Origin: Diplolepis rosae
Taxonomy: Eukaryota > Arthropoda > Insecta > Hymenoptera > Diplolepididae
Reading direction: 5' to 3'
Assembly (NCBI GenBank): GCA_030998225.1
Contig: JAPYXD010000555.1
Span: forward strand, 2,356,001-2,420,000
DNA length: 64,000 bases
The translations under genes were made by a program, and so were the position numbers. Positions 21,886-32,440 of the stretch are shown here, in pieces (position 1 is the stretch's first letter; each line of letters starts with the position of its first letter). The notes below the pieces were generated by a model, which worked only from the letters and a program-made list of their open reading frames with translations, searched no databases and was not told where the DNA came from.

Positions 21886-22282
21886 TTAAGGGCATATGAT
21901 ACTCAGGAAATTAACAAATTTTATTGATTTTAAGTTTCTAAATGTGACCAAATTCCTGTAAAAGTTTATGTAAGATAACTTTCTCATTTTACAAAATGTC
22001 TTCCTGGAAATTTGGAAAATACAACAGAAAACAATAAAGAACGTCAATCAACTTTGTATGAGTGAAAATTCTGCAGAAACTTTTACAATTAACCGTAATT
22101 GTCAATAAGTTTTCGATTTGTTTCAAAATTTTGGCTAAAAAGAAATTAACAGACGTGCTTTATTGTCTTTTCTTACGTTTCCCAAATTTCCAGAAAGATA
22201 CTTTGTAAATTAAAAAAGTTTTCTTACATAAATGAATAAATGTACAATTTAGTCACGTTGTCCGATTGATTCATCGCATTAA
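21886..22282. mobile_element. Chimeric TTAA element: family A left end, family B body and right end
   Basis: The left end TTAAGGGCATATGATACTCA through TTATTGATTTTAAGTTTCTA is family A. From about 21949 the sequence (ACCAAATTCCTGTAAAAGTT, TATGTAAGATAAC) is family B and ends TAGTCACGTTGTCCGATTGA TTCATCGCATTAA. TTAA is present at both outer ends (21886-21889, 22279-22282), so it looks like one insertion and not two neighbours. Confidence 0.75.
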
Positions 22283-22733
22283 AGTCATGCATGAAAGTTT
22301 TTTTTTTTAACGAAATACATTTTTAAAGAAAAAAAATTGATAAATAAGGGGTGTCCGAAAATCTAGAAAACAGTCTGTGATTTATTTTTATAGCCTTGTT
22401 TGCTGTGATCCCATCTCAAATAACAATGATTTCCCATAGAATATATTATATGATAAACAAATTCCTTACTGTTGTAATTAGTTTAGCATTATCTATTGAG
22501 TGTCAAAAAGGTATATTGATGTTTTTGATTATATATTTTTGAAAGGATTACCAAAGATCTAGAAATCTATTCTGAAAAACTACTCGAATCTTTTTTGTTT
22601 GCCAAATGGGTGGTATTGTTCTTTACTGAGATCTAAAAAATTCAGAAAAGGTATTTTCAATTATTAATTCCAGGTTAAAAATTTTTTAATCAATCCATAC
22701 AGCCGCTTACTATTCTGTTATAAATATGTTGCA
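22283..22733. other. No gene recognised
   Basis: AT-rich, nothing identified. Confidence 0.5.
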
Positions 22734-22948
22734 TATGGAGCTTTTCCTACTGAAAAATGATGATAAAAAAATGTATACTCAATTATTAGAATAGAAAAGT
22801 AGAAAAAAATTTCACAAAAAAGTAGAAAAAGAGGAAAGTCGGAATTTTTGACAAAAATCAGGACACTTTGCACAAAAGTCAGGGAATCAGCAAACCGGTG
22901 AAAAATCAGGAGTTTTCCTGATAAATCAAGACATCTGGTAACCCTAAA
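22734..22948 (-). mobile_element. Truncated hAT-like element ending TGGTAACCCT
   Basis: The stretch with AATCAGGACACTTTGCA and AGACATCTGGTAACCCT is the inverse of 52294-52450, an intact member with ends AGGGTTACCAGATGTCCTGA. The other end is missing here. Confidence 0.7.
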
Positions 22949-22953
22949 CTTCA

Positions 22954-23127
22954 AACTTTTTTAAAATTTTAATGCACATGTGTATATATTGCAATATATT
23001 TTGATTGACAACTTATTAAATTTAATAGGAACGTATATTAATTTTTCATAATATAAAAGTGTTTATTTTAACTTACCACTTGCATACTAAAGTCTATTAA
23101 AATTAATAGAATTTTTAAGAGTGTGGG
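22954..23127 (-). mobile_element. CACTGTTA MITE fragment, reversed (copy 3)
   Basis: AATGCACATGTGTATATATT and TTAATTTTTCATAATATAAA, then CTAAAGTCTATTAAAATTAA, run inverse to 7936-8120. The terminus is decayed to GAGTGTG. Confidence 0.75.
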
Positions 23128-24115
23128 CATCATACTATTGAATTATAAGTATATGAAATCTAGAGCAACATGTAAGTCCCACAAAGCCCTCCCACTGAAG
23201 TTTCATAAACTACAAACCTCAGAGTCCAGACCCAAGTCGATAATATTTCAAGTGTTGTCCGAAGCCCTTTTTCTAGCGTCGGTAATTTACCAACAGCGCA
23301 ATTCATCTGCATTGAGCCTCACCAGATCGAGCAAGTTCATGAATCGTGATCGGTAGCTTTTATCGCTTTCTTCCTTACCGGCTCGAAGTTATCTCGATTC
23401 GAGTATAGGGCCCAGGACCATGGGGTCCCATCGTGTCCCATCTACCGTTCATAACCGACCCTTTGCTCCAAGTAAACTAAAAACCGGTTTCCATATTGGG
23501 GCGTCTCCGATTTTACGGGGGGGATTTGAATATCGCACTTTGCCATTCTCTTCCTTCTTACTCTATATGTTCGTATATTATACACATATGTATACATACA
23601 TTTATATAATGTTGCTGAACGCAAATCTATATCAAGCCCTAAATCGAAATCAGGTCTGGAATCTTCTTTCAGAGAGAAATTTAAAAATATATTTAAATAT
23701 ATAAAGAAGGGGCTTTGATTCATCTCGGTAAAAATATTTTATAATAAAAAAAGAGATAAGAAAATGTCTTCTTATGAGGGTATGGACGTACTTTATTTTT
23801 ATTATGTACATGGATTGCTAACGCAAAATCATATTAATATAACAGGGATGCAATTTGTTGTGCAAACTGTCTCATTAATTTATTAATTAAGAAGTTATAA
23901 TTGTGCGATGTTTATATGACGGAAGTTGCATAATTTACAAATATTTCTTTACATAAATGGTGATTTATTTATATTGTATTCACAATGTTTATAACACAGT
24001 TATAAAAAATATTTTATAAAAAAATATGTTAAAGCATTATTTAATTATTAAATAATTCATTTTTTAAACACGTTTATTTAGTTTTCTCATTAAGTTAAAA
24101 GACTAAAATATAGAT
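23128..24115. other. Unique DNA; mixed 23150-23560, AT-rich after
   Basis: 23150-23560 is less AT-rich with GGGGCGTCTCCGATTTTACG and similar unique sequence. No protein of known type and no RNA gene. A TATACATACAT run lies at about 23580. Confidence 0.4.
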
Positions 24116-24412
24116 TTAACCCTTTGCGGTCGAACGTTTTTTCAAGTGCGCTTCTTTCTGGGTAGAACAAATTTTGTTGGAGAGAGCGATATCATGTACT
24201 AAAGCGTTCAATACATGAAGCTAATTAACAAATATTTTGTTCAATGGAATTTTAGAATTCATTAAAGAACATTTATTATTATTTTATTAATTATTATTTA
24301 TTAATAAAATATTAATATTTATTAATATTATTATTTTATAATAGAATATTTTATTCTAGCGGATAGAAATGTGATGTTGTTTGTGCGACGACATTCGTCC
24401 GCAAAGGGTTAA
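24116..24412. mobile_element. piggyBac-like MITE (TTAA CCCTTTGC), copy 2
   Basis: TTAA at 24116-24119 and 24409-24412. The ends CCCTTTGCGGTCGAACG and CATTCGTCCGCAAAGGG are inverse. Internal similarity to 19113-19365 includes CAAGTGCGCTTCT and GAGCGATATCATGTACTAAA. Confidence 0.9.
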
Positions 24413-24473
24413 TACATGAAAATCAAAAACAGTAAAACAGTTCCTAATTAGTTGAGAAGAGTTAGTTGAGCAG

Positions 24474-25595
24474 TAGGGTGAATCGAAAAAAAAAAGTTGT
24501 TTGCGCGAAGTTCTAATAACAATGAAAACTTTCTTTTGGGAGTCAAAAACACTCCCCTAAAGTTTCATAAAAAAAATTGCTTCTTTCTCCGCATTGTAGA
24601 TATAAGAAAATAGAAATAACGAAAATAGCGAAAAAGTTAACTTTTCTTGATTTTTTAAATTTTAAAGTCACTTAAAGAGGATGAAAAATATGTTAATAGA
24701 ATTCTCGCTATACAGGTATAAATCGACTTGCTTTGAATTATTTTTTCAGGAATTTTTTTCGGAAGAAATACTTAACATTTTTTTAACAAACTATACGTTA
24801 TTTTGAAGGTTTATTTTTCTATTTTACTGATTAAAGTAGTTTTCATCCACAAAAATTAGACCTCAGGCAAAAATAGATAATTTTGTTTTCAAGAATAACA
24901 ATATTATTATTGAAGGGCTATTTTTAAAGAGAAAAGATTAATTCACATGAAAAAAATTTGAAATATAGAAAAATACTTTTATTAATAAATTTTATTTTTG
25001 ACCCAACTTTTTTTCATATCGCTTCTTACCAAATTTTAAAAAATTATCCGATTCTAATAAATCATGAATCATTTTTTCAGAGAAAAGATTTCCCGCAACT
25101 TCACGGTTTCTAATTTTTAAAAATAAATTCTTTAATGGCTGAAACCATTTAAAAACATTTTCCAAAACGAAATTTTTATAAAAAAATTGCTGAATTTGAT
25201 AATAATTTATTCATTTTCGAAGATTGGAAATGGTTGAGTTGTAGGGAATATTTTTCTTGAAAAACTGGTTTGTAATTTATTAAAATCGCATAATTTTTTA
25301 AAATTTGGTAAGAAGCGATAAGAAAAAAAGTTGGGGCAAAAATAAAATTGATTAATAAAATTATTTTTCTGTATTTCAAATTTTTTTCATGGAAATTAAT
25401 CTTTTCTCTTCCAAAATAGCCCTTCAATAATAATATTGATATTCTTGAAAGCAAAATTATCTATTTTTGCCTGAGGTCTAATTTTCGTGGATCAACTACC
25501 TTAAGAAACTTTAGGGGAGTGTTTTTGACTCCCAAAAGAAAGTTTTCATTGCTATTAGAACTTGGCGCAAACAACTTTTTTTTCGGTAGGCCTTA
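24474..25595. mobile_element. hAT-like fold-back K (TAGGGTGAATCG), interrupted by family C
   Basis: The 8-base duplication TTGAGCAG flanks it (24466-24473 and 25596-25603). The ends TAGGGTGAATCGAAAAAAAA and TTTTTTTTCGGTAGGCCTTA are inverse. The arms continue through GTTGTTTGCGCGAAGTTC and GGGAGTCAAAAACACTCCCC. The interior holds family C copy 3. An 8-bp duplication is the hAT hallmark. Confidence 0.82.
24831..25504. mobile_element. TTAA fold-back, family C copy 3
   Basis: TTAA at 24831-24834 and 25501-25504. Same ends and arms as the other C copies. Inserted in the middle of hAT-like element K. Confidence 0.9.
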
Positions 25596-25603
25596 TTGAG
25601 CAG

Positions 25604-26669
25604 TCTTGAATTTTCGAGATGACAAGTTTGAACCTGCAGGGCAAATTGTGATGCCTATTATCCTGGACAAAGCATAATCTTGGGTCAGAGGAGCTGGAGA
25701 ATCAGGACGTAACTCATTGGGCCCAGAGTGAGGAGCTCTTCTCTCTTTACTCCACTGCCACCTCTTCTTTATTCTCCTTCGAGCATCAGAGGAACGGGAA
25801 CGGGAAGTGCAATGAAAAACAAAAAGTGGGGGAAAGAAGGGCCCCGAGAGAAGAGGACCGACCTACGAAGTCTCTCTTGTCGCTAATGGAAAAGGAGAGA
25901 GAAGCTGCAGCATCGTGGTTTCATTGTTTACGATGCATTGGGACGCCTGTGGCAGCCATATTGGATTCCTCTTGCGGCTCTAGATGAAAATTATAAGGCG
26001 GAGCACGCCTTAGATCCGAGGATTCTCCAGCAGCCCTCTTTGGGCCTCATGTTTCTCTGCCGTAAGCTTTATTCCTTTCAGAGATAAACAAACCGCAGCT
26101 GTTATTTATAAATAAAAAACTTGACCGCGTTTCATGGGTGTTTTCTGTTGCGCGCTTTGCGTGTGGCTTGTTTCACTTGCAAATTTGAACGCACGACCTA
26201 CGTCTTGGGCTTTCTGCACGATAGGATGTGAACTTCATATAAATAATAAATAAATGGGTGATTACACCGGTAACACTCGATACATTTATTTTCAAATTGT
26301 TGTGATTGATAATATTCTGAGTAATATAATATAGTATAGTCTGCACTAAATGCAATGTTACACATTTTTTTTATCAAATTTCATATAAAAGTATATTAAA
26401 TCATTTGCATATACAGTATATGAAATATAATATTCTCAATAATGAAGTTTAACATGGAAAAAAATGCCAATAAAACAAAATATTATTTAGATTCTTCTAT
26501 ATAACAATCATTAATAACTGGTTGGTAATATTTCATATCAATATTACCTAATTTTTTTGTTAATTATGTCAGAAATGCGACTAACAGAGTATGTAATAAT
26601 AATAATAACAATTTAAACATTACTCCAAAGATTGTTCCATGTGGAATCAGCCAAACGAACTTTATTTTT
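25604..26669. other. Unique DNA; GC-richer 25620-26100
   Basis: The first half (GAACGGGAACGGGAAGTGCA, AAGAAGGGCCCCGAGAGAAG) is less AT-rich than its surroundings and unrepeated. No coding frame with known domains. AT-rich from 26110. Confidence 0.4.
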
Positions 26670-26956
26670 CATTACAGAATAGAGAATGGCCAACCTCAAA
26701 CCAAATGGATGTTCATCAAATTTATTTTCTTTTAAAATGTTTCGACATTTTGATGACATTATGTCATCCTCTTTAGATAAAAAAAAATTTGTTTTAGTAT
26801 TTCTCTATAATAATTATAAAGATAATAAACACAAAATTATCAACAATATATCTGAATATCAATTTAAGTCGACCTTTTGTTCTGGTCGAATATCCAAACT
26901 TTCCATTTCCATTTATTTTAACTTTACATATCAAGTATTCGTTTTTTATTATATGC

Positions 26957-27304
26957 TTGAGGGCATGGATACTTGAAAAATATAAAATTTATGTGAACAA
27001 TTTAGTGCAGTTTCTATGTTTGTGTCCAGAATATACAAAATTTGGGAAATGGTAGAGAAGATGAAAACTGACGTAGATAGACTACTTTTGGTTTTGATAA
27101 TGGAAAACAGTTTTCGGATACATATTGTTAAAATTGAACTTTTTTTTCATTTTTGAAACCAAATGTAGTCTATCTACGTCAGTTTTTAACTTCTCTACAA
27201 TTTCCCAAATTTTGAAAACAAAATTTTATGTACTTTTGATATAAATATATTGTAACCTAAAATAAATAGTATTTGATAATTGTGGAAATATCACATGCCC
27301 TCAA
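26957..27304. mobile_element. TTAA fold-back, family A (ends decayed to TTGA/TCAA)
   Basis: TTGAGGGCATGGATACTTGA at 26957 and AAATATCACATGCCCTCAA at 27304. The arms with CTGACGTAGATAGACTACTT and AGTCTATCTACGTCAG are strongly inverted. Confidence 0.85.
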
Positions 27305-27378
27305 GTGCTATAGTTATTTCTAAAAATGTAAAATTAGCGCCATCCTTTTTTGAATTTTTTAGATTTTAATAAATATCA

Positions 27379-27425
27379 CTGATGAGGGCTCTGATCTGAG
27401 ATGAAACGTTTGATTAAATCGACTT
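27379..27425 (+). ncRNA. Possible hammerhead motif (weak)
   Basis: CTGATGAG at 27379-27386 and GAAACGT at 27403-27409 have correct spacing, but stem II (CTC / GAG with flanking mismatches) is poor. It is followed by sequence (AACGTACCATTTTATT, GAGGTTCAATGCAACCTATA) whose inverse is found in the loops of the elements at 5046 and 5346. Confidence 0.4.
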
Positions 27426-27539
27426 AATCATTTTTGGACCCTAAAGCCAATTTTTTCTAACAACGTACCATTTTATTAAAATTGAGGTTCAATGCAACCT
27501 ATACTAATTTTAATTATATTAAAAATTTGGTGTTACCGG

Positions 27540-28085
27540 TATTTCTATTTTGGAAGGTATAAGTGGCCTTTCTGGTGTTGTATAGATTTTTTTGAAAAAT
27601 CGTCGATGTATCGAACTAAATTTTGGTCCTTATCAAGACTACAAAGGAATTATATTACAGGTCGCAATTTTATCATTTTAACCTCAATTTTTTGTTGACA
27701 AGCAATTTGATGTTTTCTTAATTTCAATTAATTTTTAATTTTAAAAAATCCTATGCTACAAAAATTTTATCAACAAAGCAGGAGTTTTATACATATTTAT
27801 AATTTAACATGGATTTTTATAAAAAAACTTTTAAACACATTGATTACTATAAAATTGACATTTGTCACTCTTTTTCTATTAATTTTAATTTATGTTTTGT
27901 AATCTTTCTTCATTTTTCTGACAAATAATAATGTAAAATTAATTAGTTGAGTTTGAAATTTTTGTCACTGCCTACATTATCGGAGGCCTTTGTAACCTTG
28001 ATAAGGACCAAAATTTTGGTCGAAACGTCGACGATTTTTCAATAAAATATATACAACACCGGAAAGGCCACTTATACCTTCCAAA
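27540..28085. mobile_element. Inverted pair with outward hammerhead-like motifs
   Basis: Left arm (GGAAGGTATAAGTGGCCTTT...CGTCGATG) and right arm (CGACGATTTTTCAATAAAAT...GGCCACTTATACCTTCC) are inverses. The plus-strand motif at 27996-28030 reads CTTGATAAGGACCAAAATTT, then TGGTCGAAACGTCGACG: a hammerhead with a good stem II (GGACC / GGTC) but TTGATAA in place of CUGAUGA. The minus-strand one (27601-27639) has lost GAAA. Confidence 0.6.
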
Positions 28086-28225
28086 ATAAAAAAATAATTT
28101 TAATTATTAATATATCCATGCACAGAGAAAAATGGATGTTTAGGACTAATATTTAGATGTTTCACTATGGGACAGCCATCTTATATGTTTAGTTCTAATA
28201 TCTAGATATTCAGCTATAATATCTA

Positions 28226-29800
28226 CACCGAAAAAAATAGTTAGTAAAACCAACTACTTCGGTTTGTAAAATATGCCTCAGCTATTTTATTAGTTAGCAC
28301 AATTTTTTTTTTGGTGTTACCATCTCAATTGTTACCACAAGAACTTGGGTAGTAGGGGAGAAGCGGCGAAATTGGCGCGTCGTCTAAATTGGCGCACCCT
28401 ATTTTTCAGAAAATGATAACATAACAAAAAATAAAAATAGTTCTGTCGTGTGCATTCTTGTATGATATGTATTTGATAGAAAACATTATAAAAATCTAAT
28501 TGCTTAATACAGTTTTATTGCGATTAATCGTTTTTTGGCATAATGGTTATGTTCGAAGCCATCGAGTTAAATCGTTAAATAATAGTAATTCAAGGTGAAT
28601 TAGATTAATGCAACGATTTTATAATCTTTGATATTTAATCTTACGATTAGGATAGAATATTTGTATGAAAAAATAAGCATTTTACGTAAAAATTATTTAA
28701 TTAATGAACGATACACTTGCGGCAAAATTGGCGCATACGAGATTCAAATCAGAGGCGAAGTTGGCACACGTGTTGTGTTTCTGGAAACCGGTGACTGAAG
28801 TCAAGTGCTCGGATGTTTATGATTGAAAATATAAAGAAGATAGTAAGTACACAATTATTAATATATAGATATATACATTTGAATGTTGCTGGACTTTTCT
28901 GCTAATCTTTTTCTTAAGATTTTTTGTGACATCGGAGGTAATGTGGTTCGCAAAACTGATGTAACGACTTTGTAAGGTTATATTCATTTGAACAATCAGT
29001 GGTTAAATTTTTTTTTAAGTCTGAGGTATTAAGGCATTTTAAAAGCGATTTTTAATAATTAATTTGCAGTCTGACAGTGTTTTGAAAGTTTTCTCGATTT
29101 TAAGATGTGAAAGCAATGTGAGTAAAAAATTTGTATTTTTGATTGATTGTTTCTATTATTTATAAGTCTTCTAAAGTTAATAATTGTATATACTTCTGAT
29201 TACAAATTCAAATAATTCTCTATAAAAATGATTTCAATTTGAATATTCACTTAAATATCCACAATTGCCAGTATTTTATTGTACAAATATAAAATATATT
29301 TTAACTTTGGCTGGTTTATGTGAATAAAGGTATAAAAAACTTCACATATCTTGATATACTATCTCAAATTTAATTTCAAATTATAACTACCTCTTTTCAT
29401 CAACCTTTGCTACTGAAATGTAATTCTAAATCTATGAAAATACAACTAATACATGGCAAGAGAAGATTATAATATTAGTGCGTCAATTTACCCGAAATGG
29501 CGGGTAAATTAACGCAGGTGCAGTCCTTCGGAAATCTGAATAAAAACCTGCTTTAATAATTTTCAATGCAATTTTTATCCATTGGAAAGTATAGAAAAGA
29601 TATCCAGCTATTAAATAAATATTTTTTCATAATTTTTAGTCATATACTTTCTTTTTAAACTCGCACTTTCTATTAGGTGCGCCAATTTCGCCGCTTCTCC
29701 CCTAACACCAAAAAAACAAATTGTTGCGATAACTAATAAAATAGCTGAGGCATATTTTACAAACCGAAGTAGTTGGTTTTACTAATCATTTTTTTCAGTG
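28226..29800. mobile_element. CACCGAAAAAAATAG fold-back MITE, TA target
   Basis: TA at 28224-28225 and 29801-29802. The arms ACCAACTACTTCGGTTTGTA and AAATATGCCTCAGCTATTTT are inverted exactly at the right end. The centre is replaced by the next element. Confidence 0.85.
28355..29702. mobile_element. GGGGAGAAGCGGCGAAATTG element, TA target
   Basis: TA at 28353-28354 and 29703-29704. The ends GGGGAGAAGCGGCGAAATTG and CAATTTCGCCGCTTCTCCCC are perfect inverses. Further GGCGCA/TGCGCC motifs occur inside both ends (AAATTGGCGCACCC, GGCAAAATTGGCGCA, GGCGAAGTTGGCAC). No transposase frame is found in 1348 bp. Most internal element of the nest. Confidence 0.85.
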
Positions 29801-30000
29801 TAAGATGTTAAAATATTTAAAGTTTAATATCTTGGATATTTTAGTTGAACATCTAGATATTACAAAATTGAACATATAAGATGACTGTCCCATATTTGAA
29901 CATCCATTTTTTCCGTGTGATTTTGTGTTTATTATCTTAAGAATTTTACTATAATATTTATAATTATTATAGAGGAAATACTGAAACAAATTTTCTTTTA

Positions 30001-30034
30001 TCTGAAGAGTATGACATAATGTCATCGAAACGTC
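30001..30034 (+). ncRNA. Hammerhead-like motif in the right arm
   Basis: CTGAAGAG, then stem II ATGACA-TAA-TGTCAT, then GAAACGTC. The first core block has one change (CTGAAGA for CTGATGA), so self-cleavage is doubtful. Its inverse in the left arm (about 26736-26775) is further decayed. Confidence 0.5.
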
Positions 30035-30090
30035 ATTTTAAAAGAAAATAAATTTGATGAACATCCATTTGGTCTGAGTCATTCTCCATT

Positions 30091-30344
30091 CTCTAATGAA
30101 AAAAATTAATCGGATATAAAATCATCTATTTAATATAACTTTATTTTTGAATTATAGATAGGAATCTATCGATGTTTACAATCGGCTTTAGGTATATATG
30201 CACGCATAAATATTTGAGTTCCATTCAAAATTGAAAGCCTAATGAATCTTGGTGAAAAAAAAGCAATTCCCTTTCAAGAGCAGAATGTGAAATTAGGATT
30301 TTAAAATAAGCAAATCACTTGTTACACTAGTGGAAGTAGTTGAA
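30091..30344. other. No gene recognised
   Basis: AT-rich spacer between the nest and the GC-richer region of the myosin-like gene. Confidence 0.5.
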
Positions 30345-31325
30345 GTTGAGCGTATTGCAAAGTTAGTGCAGACATGGATATGCCTGCGGAGTGTCTAGGG
30401 CCGGACATTTTTTCGTATCATCCATGAGCGGCGGTTCAGTCCTGGCCCAGCGGTCCCCACTCTTCTCTTCTTCTCGGTCTTTCTCTAACTCGAGAGGACC
30501 AGGGCCCGAGGTGCGCGGCAAACAACGGGTAGCGTTCCAGCTAACTTCAGCTTCCCACTAGCTCTTTAAAACCCGATCTATACTATACCTGGTATGACTT
30601 TGAGTTACCTGAAACGCACCTTAGAAGAGATAGGACCCAGCTCGCTTCTGGGTTCAGGCCAACAATGACGCCCAGTTCAGCGTTGCTGTCCGTGCTCTAC
30701 ACGCTTCTACTCTATATCCAGGCTACTCCAGGCCTTTTCAAAATTCACTTGTTTTTCTTACAAGGTGCATGATCAAATTCCCCTTCTATCGCAAATATCG
30801 GTCTCCATCTTGCGTGGGATGCACTCGAAGAAAATCGGTATAGTCGACTTAATAAATCGAGGAGCCACCGTCTTGTTATGTCCGATCCCTTTTTTAAAAA
30901 CATTAATAACCAGGACAGTTCATAATATTGAATAAAGTTCGTTCTGGTTTTGTTATTGTTTTCTTTGTTTTTCGAGAAAGAGACATCGGGAAGTTTTTGT
31001 GGTGCTAAAAGTTAACCAGCCAAAGGATAACGGCTTGATAAAGTGAAGTGTTACCTTTATTTTATTAAAATATTATTAATTAATCATTATTTGTTATTAT
31101 TGTGATAGTAATTAATCAATATTCAAGTTCCATTCTTCGTTTCTTGCAATGTGAACGCGCTGTCGGTTATTTTTGATTTTTAATTGATGAAAAGGAAGAA
31201 AAATGTGCGAGTGTGGCGACGAGTGTGCTGAGGCAGCGCGAAATTCGAAATTTGGTACGGATTAAAAGTGAAGGAAGCAACTAATTTTGGAAAATTACGG
31301 GTTCTTGGAACCCTGAGATTCTGAA
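30345..31325 (+). promoter_or_regulatory. Probable promoter / 5' untranslated region of the myosin-like gene
   Basis: About 1 kb of unrepeated sequence, GC-richer in 30390-30720 (GAGCGGCGGTTCAGTCCTGG, GGGCCCGAGGTGCGCGG), ends at the ATG at 31326. No transposon is recognisable in it, in contrast to both flanks, which fits purifying selection on a promoter or leader. The transcription start cannot be fixed; CGGTTCAGTCC near 30431 resembles an insect initiator, but this is a guess. Confidence 0.45.
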
Positions 31326-31416
31326 ATGTCAACGTTAGGCCTTTCAAAGGTTTTCATCTTGGATAAGTACTTCACTGAGCTGCAGAAGTTTTGGGAGACT
31401 GAAAAAAAGCTTCAAG
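31326..31416 (+). CDS. Myosin-like gene, first coding exon (coiled coil)
   Basis: The ATG at 31326 is the first after an in-frame TGA at 31314-31316, with G at -3. The exon encodes MSTLGLSKVFILDKYFTELQ followed by KFWETEKKLQ and ends one base into a codon at the donor G|GTATTG (31416/31417). The next exon begins with AT, so the split codon is GAT (Asp). Hydrophobic spacing suggests the start of a coiled coil that continues in exon 2. The frame would stay open for 41 codons into the intron without resembling protein, so the donor is the likely end. The product appears to be an unconventional myosin; the class is not settled from this exon alone. Joined with exons 2 and 3 it gives an uninterrupted 241-codon frame. 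Confidence 0.72.
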
Positions 31417-31485
31417 GTATTGGGTTGTCTTGTTATCATTTTATTAAAAGTAGGGTTATGATTTTGAGGAAAGTCGATTTTCCTA

Positions 31486-32440
31486 CACTGTTTAAAATCT
31501 TATTAATTTTATTAGACTTTAATATAAAAGCGGTAAATTAAAATTAATAGATTTGTATATTATGAAACATTAATATAGATTCATATTAAGGGGTTTCATC
31601 ACCTTTACATTTTCAAAAAATCATTTTTTTTATTGCATAAAAAGGTCCCTTAGGGTCTTAAGAATGATGCCCTATAGGTTTTTCGTGAGGACGGGGCATA
31701 GCAGATTAAAAGTATATCAAAATTATAGTACTTTTTTACGTTATGAAAACTTTAAACACATTTTTCTCAAAATTGACTTTTCCAAATCGGCAAGACACGC
31801 CATTTCAACAATTTTCAACCGATTGACACGAATTTAGTTTTAAATAAAAGATTATATAACTGTCCAGTGGAGTACTAACGATTTCTAAGATTGGTTGACA
31901 ATTATTTATTTGTTTAACTTATTAAGGTCGCTTTTTTGGGTGAAAATCGAGTGTTACATTCAAATGCTCACCATTTTTGCAAAAATGAATATTTTTTTAT
32001 AATCTTGTGTACTTTATTGGGTAATCTTATAAAAATTAGGAAAAAATTTGATTTTTTGTTTCAGGTTGCAAATCTTAATTTTTAAAAATTCTTGCCGTGG
32101 ATGGCCTCGGGAAAATTTTTTTTTTTGATGCGGCAATGCTCAGCCGCCATTTTGTATTTCTTGACAAAAAAATTTTGTTTATAAAGTTAATAAATTAGTT
32201 AATAAACTCTATAAATTTTAATTGCTTTAAGTTTTGTTATCTGCCTGAAAATAAATCACAAAAATGACACTATTTTAGGAGGCTTAAAGGTGATGAAACC
32301 CCTTAAATTAAATAACTTTTCAATAAAAATATATTAAAATTAACAAACATTATTAAAATATATACACATGTGTATTAAATTTCAAATAGCAGTTTGCATT
32401 TTTTTAAGATGAAAGATTTTAAATTTAATATACGTTACAT
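31486..32440 (+). mobile_element. CACTGTTA MITE copy 2, split by TTAA element D
   Basis: CACTGTTTAAAATCTTATTA at 31486 and the part after 32307 (AATAACTTTTCAATAAAAAT, ATATACACATGTGTATTAAA, TTTAATATACGTTAC) are collinear with 7936-8180. The last ~45 bases of the family are absent. The interruption is element D. Confidence 0.8.
31586..32306. mobile_element. TTAA element, family D (GGGGTTTCATCACCTTTA)
   Basis: TTAA at 31586-31589 and 32303-32306. The ends GGGGTTTCATCACCTTTA and TAAAGGTGATGAAACCCC are perfect inverses. The empty site is given by the uninterrupted MITE at 7936 (TATTAAATTTAATAAC). 721 bp without a coding frame. Confidence 0.88.

Larger units (their letters stand above)
28121..29919. 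mobile_element. CACAGAGAAAAATGGATG fold-back MITE
   Basis: CACAGAGAAAAATGGATGTT at 28121 pairs with CATCCATTTTTTCCGTGTG ending at 29919. The arms continue with ATCTTATATGTTTAG and ATCTAGATATT units. It encloses the next two elements. Confidence 0.75.
26670..30090. mobile_element. Penelope-type inverted repeat pair enclosing a nest of elements
   Basis: The left arm 26670-26855 (AACCAAATGGATGTTCATCA, AACACAAAATTAT) is the inverse of the right arm 29921-30090. Both carry a hammerhead-like motif pointing outward; the right copy at 30001-30034 reads CTGAAGAG, stem ATGACA / TGTCAT, GAAACGTC. Between the arms lie family A (26957-27304), a second hammerhead pair (27540-28085) and three concentric MITEs. 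No Penelope protein remains inside. Confidence 0.6.
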
